Source of the DNA: Fibrobacter sp. UWEL
GTDB taxonomy: Bacteria > Fibrobacterota > Fibrobacteria > Fibrobacterales > Fibrobacteraceae
Reading direction: 5' to 3'
DNA: 64,000 bases
NCBI RefSeq assembly: GCF_900142535.1
Contig: NZ_FRBE01000010.1
Span: 1-64,000, forward strand
This document shows positions 34,753 through 42,724 of this stretch, piece by piece; within the stretch, counting starts at the first letter, position 1; each line of letters opens with the position of its first letter. A program made the translations under genes and the position numbers. Below the pieces are notes generated by a model. The model saw only the letters and a program-made list of their open reading frames with translations, was not told where the DNA came from and did not search any database.

Positions 34753-36132
34753 TTACTTCTTCTTCCTCTTGGGTGAAATGGCGATGAATCCCAGCACGCT
34801 GATCAAGAGCAAGAATGGGTAGAACATGTAGGGGATGATGTCGAAGGCGCTGATGTTTTGCACGGTGACGCCGGCGGCGGCCTGAGCGGCTGCAGCGGTA
34901 GCTACTGCGGAGAGGGCCACTAGCATTTGGGCGCCATAAGGGAGCAGGCCCTGCACGATGCATCCGAAGATGTCCAGGAGCGAAGCGGTCTTTTGGGGAG
35001 AGATTCTGTACTCGTCACTCATCTGCTTGGCGATGGGAGCCGCCATAACGATGGCTACGGTGTTGTTTGCGGTGGCGATATCCATGGCGCTTACCAGAAG
35101 GCCTACGCCCAACTGGCCGCTCTTATGGCCCTTGAAAACCTTATGGATAAAATCCAGCAATGCGGCAAAGCCTCCGTGAATTCGGATGAGTCCGCAAAGG
35201 GCGCTTACGAGAACTGCTACCATGATGGTTTCGTACATGCCGGAAATACCGTTGCCGATGTTTCCCAGCAGGCCCACGAAATTCAGGTTTCCGCTGCCCA
35301 CCATAATGACGGCTGCGGCAACGATGCCCACCAGCAAAACTGCAAAAACATTGATGCCGGCCAGAGCCAATGCAAGAACCAAAACGTAGGGTACCAGCTG
35401 GATCAAGTTGTAGTCACCGGTAACGACCGCGTGGGCGTCCGTCGCGAAAGAGATGGCGGTGATGATCACAATGGCTGCCAGGGCCGCAGGCAGTGCGATC
35501 CAGAAGTTCACCTTGAATTTGTCCTTCATGGCGCAGCCCTGTGTGGATGTTGCCGCGATGGTGGTGTCAGAAATAAAGGAAAGATTGTCGCCGAACATGG
35601 CGCCGCCAATGACGGAAGCTACGCAGAAGGGAATGCCGAAGCCTGCAGCACCCGCCACTTCAATAGCAATGGGGGAGACCACTGCGATAGTGCCTACGGA
35701 AGTTCCCATGGCGGTAGAAACGAAGGCTGCCACCACGAACAAGACTACCACTGCAAACTGCGACGGGATAAAGTCCAGAAGCAGGTAAGCAGCGGCACTT
35801 GCGCTAGAGCGCCCCAGGATGCCTGCGAAAATACCGGCGCACAGGAAAATCAAAATCATGAGGAAGATGTTGCGATCGCCCAGGGCGCCTGCCATCACGT
35901 TCATCTTCTTGTCGAAATTCAGTTTGCGGTTCTGGATGCACGCCACAAAGATGGCCACCAAGAAAGCCGCCACAATGGGGATGTTGTAGAATCCCATGGG
36001 CACTTTTAGAACATATTCAAAAGTGATACCCATGCCCAGATAAAGGACCAGGAATACTGCGATTGGTAAAAGGGCCTTGGGGTTACCCTTGATATTTTCA
36101 AGATTGTCGAGAGAGATACTTTCTTTGTTCAT
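34753..36132 (-). CDS. NhaC-family Na+/H+ antiporter
   Basis: 459 residues with about 12 hydrophobic segments. GDNLSFISDTTIAATSTQG and QKTASLLDIFGCIVQGLLPYGAQ are signatures of NhaC antiporters, which exchange Na+ for H+ or sometimes organic ions. The start is placed at 36132 (MNKESISLDN), with AAGGAA upstream; the frame starts 8 codons earlier. It follows the metallo-beta-lactamase-fold gene by 13 bases on the same strand. Confidence 0.85.
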   Translation of the reverse strand: MNKESISLDNLENIKGNPKALLPIAVFLVLYLGMGITFEYVLKVPMGFYNIPIVAAFLVAIFVACIQNRKLNFDKKMNVMAGALGDRNIFLMILIFLCAGIFAGILGRSSASAAAYLLLDFIPSQFAVVVLFVVAAFVSTAMGTSVGTIAVVSPIAIEVAGAAGFGIPFCVASVIGGAMFGDNLSFISDTTIAATSTQGCAMKDKFKVNFWIALPAALAAIVIITAISFATDAHAVVTGDYNLIQLVPYVLVLALALAGINVFAVLLVGIVAAAVIMVGSGNLNFVGLLGNIGNGISGMYETIMVAVLVSALCGLIRIHGGFAALLDFIHKVFKGHKSGQLGVGLLVSAMDIATANNTVAIVMAAPIAKQMSDEYRISPQKTASLLDIFGCIVQGLLPYGAQMLVALSAVATAAAAQAAAGVTVQNISAFDIIPYMFYPFLLLISVLGFIAISPKRKKK

Positions 36133-36145
36133 TTCTTTTCCTTTT

Positions 36146-37003
36146 TCAAACCTCAATTTCCATGCCGGTGTACATTTGCTCTGCGCGGTCGCCTAGGACT
36201 TCGTGGAGAATTTCGTAGGCGTGATCGCCGGTGCAGTGGCCGGTGTAGATTTTTTGAACGTCTAATTCGCGGAGGCGTTCTGCGAAGGCCCGCACTTGAG
36301 AATCCGATGTGCGGTACAAGTGGAACCCGCCCAACATGGCGTAAATCTTCTTGCCGGGAAATGCGACTTCAATTTCCTTCACGATGTTGTCTGCGCCACC
36401 GTGACTGCAGCTGTTCATGATGAATAAACCGCGGGGAGTGTCAAATACAAGACTTTGCTCGTGGTTAAAACTATCGGGACGGTACTTGCCGTTCACTTTG
36501 ACGGAGAGCCCGTTACGTGCTGCGATTTCTGCGCGGTCCTCGGCACTAAAAACAAAATCATTATGACCCACTAGAAATACGCCTGGTAGGATTTCTGCGG
36601 TGCCGCTTGCAAACTTGATGCGTCCTGCGTAACGCTTGAGCCAGCCGCGGCGTATGCCGATGTATTCCTGATAGGTGAAGAACTTCAAAAACTTGTGTGT
36701 GTGGTAACAGTTCTCGCCGGCGCTTTCCCGCAAATAAAATGGGGCGTGGGAATTTGCCTCGAAGAATTTTTCCATCCCGTTGGAATGATCGAAGTGGGCG
36801 TGACTTAACACTCCAACGTCCACAGTGGACAAGTCTACCTTCATGGCGCCTGCGTTGGCTGCGAATGCAGCCGAGGCTCCAGTATCCAGCAAGATCCTCT
36901 TGCCGTTAAACTCAATGAAAGCGGAGAGGCCCCATTCCGGCTGCAAAACCTCACAGGATTCCCCTGCGGATTTAAGGTTATCGATCAACACTTGTATTTT
37001 CAT
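36146..37003 (-). CDS. Metallo-beta-lactamase-fold hydrolase (MptA/dihydropteroate-type)
   Basis: 285 residues. The zinc motif HAHFDH (68-73, HxHxDH) is complete, and NSCSHGGADNIV, GGFHLY and YTGHCTGDHA supply later ligands. The order matches the family often annotated as 7,8-dihydropterin-6-yl-methyl-aminobenzene 5'-phosphate synthase-like, whose members are mostly uncharacterised. TATAATTA lies just before the start codon. It leads an operon with the NhaC antiporter. Confidence 0.8.
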   Translation of the reverse strand: MKIQVLIDNLKSAGESCEVLQPEWGLSAFIEFNGKRILLDTGASAAFAANAGAMKVDLSTVDVGVLSHAHFDHSNGMEKFFEANSHAPFYLRESAGENCYHTHKFLKFFTYQEYIGIRRGWLKRYAGRIKFASGTAEILPGVFLVGHNDFVFSAEDRAEIAARNGLSVKVNGKYRPDSFNHEQSLVFDTPRGLFIMNSCSHGGADNIVKEIEVAFPGKKIYAMLGGFHLYRTSDSQVRAFAERLRELDVQKIYTGHCTGDHAYEILHEVLGDRAEQMYTGMEIEV

Positions 37004-37047
37004 CCTGCGTAATTATAAAAATCAACGTTCGTAAACTTTTTTTAAGG

Positions 37048-37055
37048 TATATTTA
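37048..37055 (+). promoter_or_regulatory. TAnnTTTA -10 element abutting the start codon
   Basis: TATATTTA ends four bases (AAGC) before the ATG at 37060, and there is no ribosome binding site. The first of the two esterase genes appears to be read from a leaderless transcript. Confidence 0.45.
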
Positions 37056-37059
37056 AAGC

Positions 37060-37992
37060 ATGGTCAGGATGATGAAATTGATCGTTTTCGCTGCGATTGC
37101 CGCTGTGTCTGCGGTGTGGGCTGAGCCTGACCCGAATTTTCACATCTATATTGCCTATGGCCAATCCAATATGGAAGGCTGCGGTTCTCCCGTAGAAGAA
37201 GATGAAATTGAACATCCCCGCTTCAAGATGTTTGCCACCCAAACATGCAGTAGGCTTAATCGCGACGTGATTGGGGACGTGTATCCTGCTATTCCGAGCT
37301 TGTTTAAATGCGGCAATGGTGTATCCATTGCGGATTGGTTTGGCCGCACTCTGGTGGATAGTCTTCCTGATGTGACCATCGGGATTGTCCCGGTGGCTGT
37401 AGGGGGCGCCTCCATTAAGTTGTTCGATAAGGACCAGTACGCCGATTATATTCCCACCGAAGATCAGGATTTCCAAAGGCGAGTGAGGCTGTACGCAGAA
37501 GATGGAAATATACCCCAGCTTCTCGTGGATCTTGGCAAGAAAGCCCAGGAATTAGGTGTCATCAAGGGTTTCATTTTCCATCAGGGTGAAACCGATGGGA
37601 TGAATCCTGATTGGCTCGAGACGGTTCGAAAAACTCGTTACGATCTTTTGGAGGCGCTGGGGTTAAGTGCGGATTCGGTTCCCTTTATTGCAGGCCAACT
37701 CTTGCGCAGCGGTATTGCGTATCCCGGTCAAGTTGATAGACTTCCTCGCGTTATGAGAAATGCTTACGTAGTTTCTTCTGAGGGGCTAGAAGGGCAGGAT
37801 GAATACCATTTCAATCGAAATGCCGTGGTGGAATTTGGCAAACGCTATGCTTTGAAAATGCTGGAAACTATGGCTCCCGAGGAACCTACCAGAATTGCCG
37901 TTCAGAGAAAAAATGTGGGTTATCCGTTAAAATTAGGTAAAGGCCGGGCTTACGATATCATTGGTCGCCTAGTTCAACCGAAAGCCCGTTGA
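37060..37992 (+). CDS. Secreted CE6-type carbohydrate acetyl esterase
   Basis: 310 residues: signal peptide (about 1-21), then a SASA/CE6 esterase domain with the nucleophile in AYGQSNMEG (Ser36) and the FHQGETDG block. Enzymes of this type remove acetyl groups from xylan and help xylanases. It lacks the CBM6 and the C-terminal domain of its neighbour, with which it shares nearly 60 percent of residues over the catalytic part by eye; the pair probably arose by tandem duplication. They resemble the paired CE6 genes described in Fibrobacter succinogenes. ATG at 37060 or 37069 are both possible. Confidence 0.85.
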   Translation: MVRMMKLIVFAAIAAVSAVWAEPDPNFHIYIAYGQSNMEGCGSPVEEDEIEHPRFKMFATQTCSRLNRDVIGDVYPAIPSLFKCGNGVSIADWFGRTLVDSLPDVTIGIVPVAVGGASIKLFDKDQYADYIPTEDQDFQRRVRLYAEDGNIPQLLVDLGKKAQELGVIKGFIFHQGETDGMNPDWLETVRKTRYDLLEALGLSADSVPFIAGQLLRSGIAYPGQVDRLPRVMRNAYVVSSEGLEGQDEYHFNRNAVVEFGKRYALKMLETMAPEEPTRIAVQRKNVGYPLKLGKGRAYDIIGRLVQPKAR

Positions 37993-38077
37993 CAAATTGT
38001 CAAAAGAAGTATCCATATATATGGAACATTTGGCCCTAAAAAGGGGTATACTTATGGTACGTTGTATGGGTAATAAT

Positions 38078-39652
38078 ATGAAAAAACAGTTTTTCTCGAT
38101 TCTCGCGGGTCTGGGACTTGCCGCTTCCGTGGCTAGCGCCGCTCCCGATCCTAATTTCCACATTTATCTGGCCTATGGTCAATCCAATATGGGCGGCACC
38201 GCAGACGCTCAGGCTTCTGATAAGGTGGAACATCCCCGTTTCAAGATCATCGCTTCCCAGAAGTGTTCCGGTAAGGGTCGCAACACTCTTGGCGAAGTTT
38301 ATCCCGCTGTGCCGTCCCTGTTCAACTGCGGCAACACCATTTCTGTGGCGGACTGGTTTGGCCGTACCATGGCGGATAGCATGCCGGATGTGACTATCGG
38401 TATCGTGCCTGTAGCTGTGGGGGGCGCCTCCATCAAGTTATTCGACAAGGATCAGTACGCCTCCTATCTTTCCACTGCGGAAAGCTGGTTGCAGAATTAT
38501 GCCAAGGAATATGAACCCAGCGGAAATGTTCCGCAGGCGATTATTGATTTGGCAAAGAAGGCCCAGGAAGTGGGCGTCATCAAGGGCATTATATTCCATC
38601 AGGGCGAAACCGATGGCGGCTATTCCGACTGGCCGAAAATCGTCAAGAAGACTCGCGACGATTTCCTCTCCGCTCTGGGCATGAGCTCTGATTCCGTTCC
38701 CTTTGTCGCTGGCGAATTGCTGCGCACGGGCTGCTGCTATTCCGATCGCGTTTCCAAGCTTTCCAACACCATGGACAATACCTACTTTGCATCTTCTGAA
38801 GGTTTGGAAGGTAACGGAGTGGATCGCTATCACTTTGGCCATGACGCCTATGTGACTATCGGTAAGCGTTATGCAGAACAGATGCTCAAGGCCATTAACC
38901 GCGCTCCTGTTGTGCCTGAACCTCAGACTCCGTTTAAGGGTGAGGCTGCCTCCATTCCGGGTAAAATCGAAATGGAAGATTTCGACATTCCGGGCGTAGG
39001 CAGTGGCAATGATTCCTACAAGGAAAATGATTCTAAGAACAACGGCGACAGCGACTACCGCAAGGATACAGGCGTTGACCTTTACCAGAAGGGCGACAAG
39101 ATTGTGGTGGGCTACAACCAGGAAGGCGAATGGCTGGAATACACCGTGAAGGTGGCTGAAACTGGCGAATACAACATGTATGCATCTGTAGCTTCCGCAA
39201 ACAATACCTCCAGTTTTAAACTCTCCATGGATGGCAAGGATATTACCGAGTCTATCGCAGTGCCCAAGAACGAAGGGGAAAATAATTACGATGACTTTAG
39301 TAAAGTGACCGCCAAGGTGAACCTCACAGAAGGCGAACACATCCTCCGCTTCACTGTTACCGGCAGCTGGATGGACATCGACTACATCACGTTTGCCCTG
39401 CCTGATGATCCGATTGATCCTGTTCCTCCTGTCGATTCTGTTGAAACCGGCGATGGAATTACCCGTGGTGTTGCGCTGAATTCTACGGCTCTCAAGGATT
39501 ACCGCGTGTTCAATATGATGGGCAAGGTTCTTGGATCTGTGAATGTGGCTGGTGGCGCCTACGAAACTGGCCTTAAATCCGCTGGATACGACAAGGGCGT
39601 TTACCTGCTGCAATCCGCAGACGGTATCAAGCAAATCGTCCGTTTGAAGTAA
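38078..39652 (+). CDS. Secreted CE6 acetyl esterase with CBM6
   Basis: 524 residues. Signal peptide MKKQFFSILAGLGLAASVAS; CE6 domain with AYGQSNMGG (Ser36) and FHQGETDGG to about residue 270; a CBM6 at about 295-440 (IEMEDFDIPGVG, GEWLEYTVKVAETGEYN, WMDIDYITF) that binds xylan or amorphous cellulose; and a C-terminal sorting-like domain (YRVFNMMGKVLGSV ... GVYLLQSADGIKQIVRLK). It deacetylates xylan at the substrate surface. The start at 38078 is chosen for the signal peptide; an upstream in-frame ATG at 37997 adds 27 residues without merit. Confidence 0.9.
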   Translation: MKKQFFSILAGLGLAASVASAAPDPNFHIYLAYGQSNMGGTADAQASDKVEHPRFKIIASQKCSGKGRNTLGEVYPAVPSLFNCGNTISVADWFGRTMADSMPDVTIGIVPVAVGGASIKLFDKDQYASYLSTAESWLQNYAKEYEPSGNVPQAIIDLAKKAQEVGVIKGIIFHQGETDGGYSDWPKIVKKTRDDFLSALGMSSDSVPFVAGELLRTGCCYSDRVSKLSNTMDNTYFASSEGLEGNGVDRYHFGHDAYVTIGKRYAEQMLKAINRAPVVPEPQTPFKGEAASIPGKIEMEDFDIPGVGSGNDSYKENDSKNNGDSDYRKDTGVDLYQKGDKIVVGYNQEGEWLEYTVKVAETGEYNMYASVASANNTSSFKLSMDGKDITESIAVPKNEGENNYDDFSKVTAKVNLTEGEHILRFTVTGSWMDIDYITFALPDDPIDPVPPVDSVETGDGITRGVALNSTALKDYRVFNMMGKVLGSVNVAGGAYETGLKSAGYDKGVYLLQSADGIKQIVRLK

Positions 39653-39657
39653 ATTTT

Positions 39658-39665
39658 TATATTGA
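39658..39665 (+). promoter_or_regulatory. TATATTGA -10 element close to the start codon
   Basis: TATATTGA ends six bases before the ATG at 39672 with no ribosome binding site. It lies just after the CBM6 esterase stop codon. Confidence 0.4.
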
Positions 39666-39671
39666 TGTACG

Positions 39672-40310
39672 ATGCTCAAACTTCGTACATCTTTTTTTAT
39701 GGTCCTCCTGATGTGTCTGCACGTATTTGCGCAGGACGTCTTGAAAGATTCCCGCGATAATCAGGAATACAAGACTGTACGAATTGGCGCGCAGGTTTGG
39801 ATGGCTGAAAACTTGAGTTACGCCGCCGAAGAAAGCTGGTGCTACACTCGCTTTAATTATGACTGCCGCAAGTACGGGCGTTTCTATAACTGGGACGTTG
39901 CGAAGGACGTGTGCCCCGCTGGCTGGCACCTGCCCACTGCCGCAGAATTTGAACAACTTTTTGCAGACGTAGGCGGTCGCGATTCCGCTGCCGTCAAGTT
40001 GAAATCTACTGAGGGCTGGAGCCATTACGGAAACGGCTCCGATGACTTCGGCTTCAACGGGACTCCCTCGGGCTTCCGCGATTACCGCGGCCGCTTCGAT
40101 CGCCAGACCATGTACGCATACTTGTGGAGTGCCACGGAAGATGGTGCAAGTTTATCGGGAGCCGCGCAGGGCGAGAACGTTGCCGCACCGCAGAAGTCTG
40201 CCGCAAAAAAGGCTATCGGCGTCCACATGATGGCTGGCCGCAAGGACGTTTCCGTTTACCCTTACGCAAAAGACTTCGGGCTGTCTGTCCGCTGCGTGAA
40301 GGATGAATAA
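39672..40310 (+). CDS. Fibrobacter major paralogous (FISUMP) domain protein
   Basis: 212 residues: short signal peptide (MLKLRTSFFMVLLMCLHVFA), then one FISUMP domain, recognised by DSRDNQEYKTVRIGAQVWMA, ENLSYA, CPAGWHLPTAAEFEQL, GFRDYRGRF and the terminal LSVRCVKDE. The domain is characteristic of Fibrobacter and some Bacteroidetes and is thought to be surface exposed; its function is unknown. Its TAA shares bases with the next ATG (TAATG), so the two are translationally coupled. Confidence 0.85.
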   Translation: MLKLRTSFFMVLLMCLHVFAQDVLKDSRDNQEYKTVRIGAQVWMAENLSYAAEESWCYTRFNYDCRKYGRFYNWDVAKDVCPAGWHLPTAAEFEQLFADVGGRDSAAVKLKSTEGWSHYGNGSDDFGFNGTPSGFRDYRGRFDRQTMYAYLWSATEDGASLSGAAQGENVAAPQKSAAKKAIGVHMMAGRKDVSVYPYAKDFGLSVRCVKDE

Positions 40311-40855
40311 TGAAGAAGTTCTTATTAGTTTTGCTATTTGCTTCAGCGAGTCTATGGGCTGCTGATGGGCATAGCATAAGCGTAAGCTATGGTGTCATGA
40401 ATGCCTATAGCTGGTCTGTTGCTTTCGGGAAAGCTGCTGCAAGTATATTTGGTGTTGAAGAACCGGATGAAAAAGTGGGACGTCTATCAGCTAGTTCCTT
40501 CAATATCGCTTATGGATTTGAACTGACGGATTTGTTCGAAGTAGGTGGAATTCTTTCTTACACCTATATAGCGGATGGGCATGATATTCACACCATCACT
40601 GTGATGCCCAAGGGTAAATTCAATTGGATTAACAAAACGGATTATCGCTTCTATTCTCAAATAGCATTAGGTGCCATGTTCTTCTTAGGAAGTGATCAGA
40701 AGGGTTCTTCCTCATTAGAAATTAATGACGATACTGCGTTTATGTTTCACGCGTCTTTGCTGGGATTTGAATTCGGTGACGATATTTCGTTCTTCTGCGA
40801 ACTAGGCGTAGGCCAGGCCGGCATGTTCGCTGGTGGTGTGAAGTTTAAACTGTAA
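40310..40855 (+). CDS. Outer-membrane beta-barrel-like protein
   Basis: 181 residues with a signal peptide (MKKFLLVLLFASASLWA) and alternating hydrophobic strands ending in GGVKFKL. It has no recognised enzymatic motif and may be a small eight-stranded barrel. It is coupled to the FISUMP gene by the TAATG overlap. A terminator (40876-40897) follows. Confidence 0.65.
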   Translation: MKKFLLVLLFASASLWAADGHSISVSYGVMNAYSWSVAFGKAAASIFGVEEPDEKVGRLSASSFNIAYGFELTDLFEVGGILSYTYIADGHDIHTITVMPKGKFNWINKTDYRFYSQIALGAMFFLGSDQKGSSSLEINDDTAFMFHASLLGFEFGDDISFFCELGVGQAGMFAGGVKFKL

Positions 40856-40860
40856 CTCCT

Positions 40861-40886
40861 TAAACCGTCTTGCCGCCCCACTCTTT
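40861..40886. repeat. Left direct repeat of the Fic cassette (attL-like)
   Basis: A 26-base sequence beginning TTAAACCGTCTTGCC and ending CCCCACTCTT. It is identical to 43815-43840, which is the last coding part and stop codon of the DUF763 gene. Only the copy at 43815 belongs to a gene, so this copy is probably the left end of an insertion. Confidence 0.75.
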
Positions 40887-40897
40887 GGGGCCTTTTA
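40876..40897 (+). terminator. Terminator of the 40310-40855 gene
   Basis: GCCCC, loop ACTCTTT, GGGGC followed by CTTTT. Part of it lies in the 26-base repeat. Confidence 0.65.
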
Positions 40898-40954
40898 CAT
40901 TCATTTTGATTGGAAATGATGCTGAATCGTTGAAAATTGGATAAAAAATAATTT

Positions 40955-40986
40955 GTAAATACAATTTTTGCAAAAATTGTATTTAC
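40955..40986. promoter_or_regulatory. 32-bp perfect palindromic operator
   Basis: Arms GTAAATACAATTTTTG (40955-40970) and its exact reverse complement (40971-40986). It ends where the -35 element of the following TATATTTG promoter should lie, so a bound repressor would block transcription of the cassette. Ten bases of its right arm (TTGTATTTAC) recur at 42714-42723 in front of the Fic gene. The C-terminal winged helix of the Fic protein is the obvious candidate regulator. Confidence 0.7.
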
Positions 40987-41003
40987 TCTTTGTGGAAAAA
41001 TGT

Positions 41004-41011
41004 TATATTTG
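41004..41011 (+). promoter_or_regulatory. -10 element of the cassette promoter
   Basis: TATATTTG, 17 bases after the end of the palindromic operator. Transcripts would start near 41018, giving a leader of about 75 bases. Confidence 0.5.
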
Positions 41012-41044
41012 CATTTGAGCGAGTGCTTCGCTCTGTCATTAAAA

Positions 41045-41078
41045 AAGCAAACCGGCGATTGCAGTCACCGGTTTGCTT
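41045..41078 (+). promoter_or_regulatory. Leader hairpin next to the ribosome binding site
   Basis: An 11-bp perfect stem (AAGCAAACCGG / CCGGTTTGCTT) with a 12-base loop, ending two bases before the AAAGGAG ribosome binding site of the next gene. A second small stem (GAGCGA / TCGCTC, 41018-41033) precedes it. No T run follows, so it may affect translation or mRNA stability rather than end transcription. Confidence 0.6.
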
Positions 41079-41093
41079 GCAAAGGAGTCTGCA

Positions 41094-42029
41094 ATGGCAG
41101 ATTATGGTTCTTTATTTCCTTCAACAAGTTCTCCCGTACCAAGTGACGTCACTTACGTCAGTGGGTTTCGTCCGTCTCAAGGAGTTGGAAGACTTTCACC
41201 TTCTTGTTCGTTGGCTCGTTATCTCCCTGTACCGGAAAAGCCTGTGTTTGACCAGTATTTGCAATCCATTCAAGAAATGGAAAAATTGCCGGTAGTATAT
41301 TCGTGGGAAAAAGATTGGCAGCGGAAGAAGGGCTTGGAGTTGTTTAAGGTTCTTCGTGATTATGGTGGCTACGATGGTCTTAGTTGGATGCTGACTTCGG
41401 GGGCTGCTAATAGGTTATTGAATTATAATATACGTCTAAAACATTCCTCTTACCCATCTAGTTTTTCCCGCGGAGGAAAATTTGAAAATATGCAGCTTCC
41501 TGGAACAAGCATTGTGTTAGATGTCCCGCATTTTAACGCAGCCATAAGCAAGTATCTGGATGATGCCAACGATGATGCAATTATTCCTTCGGAATGGGCC
41601 AGCTGGGCTGGGGATATGTTTACGTATGCGAGGCGCTTGCAATATATTCAAGACATCGCCAAAATTCCGATGGATAGTGTTAGGGCCATAGCCAATAAAT
41701 ACATTGGGGGAGACGACGACTCCTTAAGTCAAAGTTTTGGCTCAAAAGATTTCTATGCAGATGTTGATGCTCGCAACGTTGCCCATCTTATAAAACGAGG
41801 TCGGTCGCCGTACGAGGCGATGAACGATTACTACCGTAATCAAAAATTTGGTAGATTTAACTTGTTCGTTCATTCGTACGGAAGCTGGAAGAACTTTGTG
41901 GATAAAGTGAATTCGCACTTTTTCTTTCCTATCACTCCGACGGTGAACCCGATTTTTGTAGATGTGGCAAAAAAAGCGTTTATACAAAGGATTCAGAGGG
42001 AGCTTTTTCATGAATTGGGGATGGATTAA
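41094..42029 (+). CDS. Cassette protein 1, unknown function
   Basis: 311 residues, soluble, no signal peptide, family not recognised. Residues 1-50 are Ser/Pro-rich (PSTSSPVPSD); the remainder is helical with aromatic and charged residues, for example GYDGLSWMLTSGAANRLLNY and DARNVAHLIKRGRSPYEAMN. It could be an effector or a target of the Fic enzyme; both are guesses. The start is the ATG at 41094, which has AAAGGAG 7 bases upstream; a TTG at 41073 lies inside the leader hairpin and is unlikely. Base composition and codon use are more AT-rich than in the flanking genes. Confidence 0.75.
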   Translation: MADYGSLFPSTSSPVPSDVTYVSGFRPSQGVGRLSPSCSLARYLPVPEKPVFDQYLQSIQEMEKLPVVYSWEKDWQRKKGLELFKVLRDYGGYDGLSWMLTSGAANRLLNYNIRLKHSSYPSSFSRGGKFENMQLPGTSIVLDVPHFNAAISKYLDDANDDAIIPSEWASWAGDMFTYARRLQYIQDIAKIPMDSVRAIANKYIGGDDDSLSQSFGSKDFYADVDARNVAHLIKRGRSPYEAMNDYYRNQKFGRFNLFVHSYGSWKNFVDKVNSHFFFPITPTVNPIFVDVAKKAFIQRIQRELFHELGMD

Positions 42030-42669
42030 ATACCCTATTATTGCAGTTACAATTGTTGTTGTTTATGCTTCTTATGAATTGGTGGTCTGGAGAAATCTGG
42101 CTCTGGACCACTTTTTATCTGAATCTGTAACCGTACATGAATTTGGTGATTTGAAGGTCGTTGAGATTATTGATGAGGAGGGCCTTTATAAAAAGGTTCT
42201 CAATCGTCTTTTTTACAAGTATGAGAGTGAAAGTAAATACAAAGCCCTTGATGTGCCTGCAGGTAAAGAGGCCGACATGGTTCACCTTCAATTTTCAGGA
42301 TATGATTATCTTTTGGTTAAGGACGTAATGATGACTATTTCGGGGGATCGTAGTCTTTATGTTTATCCGAAGATTTTTATTCTAGAACCAGGTACCCAGG
42401 ACTCATTGGCTGTCCTGATCCTGAATAATGATCCTGCTGCGGAATATTCTAGGGAGGAGGGAGACGAACGTCCTCACATTGTTCATTGTGAATTTAAAAT
42501 ACGTGCGGACTGGGGCTCGGGACCATCGAGAAAACGTCAGATGAAGATTCAGCAGGAACAAAGGCAAAAGTACCTAGATAAAAAAATGAAAGACCCTGCT
42601 TTTATTGAGGGGTTGTCTTCTGTTTTTAATTACTTGAATGTGGATAAATCCTGCCTTATTGGAAAGTGA
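42010..42669 (+). CDS. Cassette protein 2, membrane-anchored, unknown function
   Basis: 219 residues. One transmembrane helix near the N-terminus (YPIIAVTIVVVYASYELVVW, residues 8-27) anchors a mixed alpha/beta domain. The start at 42010 (MNWGWIKY) is chosen because AGAGGGAG precedes it; it overlaps the end of cassette protein 1 by 20 bases, so the two are cotranslated. Family not recognised. A membrane partner for a soluble effector would be a typical toxin/defence layout. Confidence 0.7.
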   Translation: MNWGWIKYPIIAVTIVVVYASYELVVWRNLALDHFLSESVTVHEFGDLKVVEIIDEEGLYKKVLNRLFYKYESESKYKALDVPAGKEADMVHLQFSGYDYLLVKDVMMTISGDRSLYVYPKIFILEPGTQDSLAVLILNNDPAAEYSREEGDERPHIVHCEFKIRADWGSGPSRKRQMKIQQEQRQKYLDKKMKDPAFIEGLSSVFNYLNVDKSCLIGK

Positions 42670-42693
42670 GTGTAAATATGTTCACTTTCTTTA

Positions 42694-42723
42694 AAATACA
42701 ATTTAATGTATTTTTGTATTTAC
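42694..42723. promoter_or_regulatory. Operator and -10 element of the Fic gene
   Basis: AAATACAA (42694-42701) and TTGTATTT (42714-42721) form an 8-base inverted repeat with a 12-base spacer. The same half-sites build the operator at 40955-40986. A TAnnTTTG element (TATTTTTG, 42709-42716) overlaps the right arm and ends 8 bases before the ATG, with no ribosome binding site, so repressor binding and transcription would compete directly. Confidence 0.65.
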
Positions 42724-42724
42724 T

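Noticed and set aside
41073-41093. TTG start for cassette gene 1
   Set aside because: It lies in the leader hairpin and has no ribosome binding site, whereas the ATG at 41094 has AAAGGAG at the right distance.
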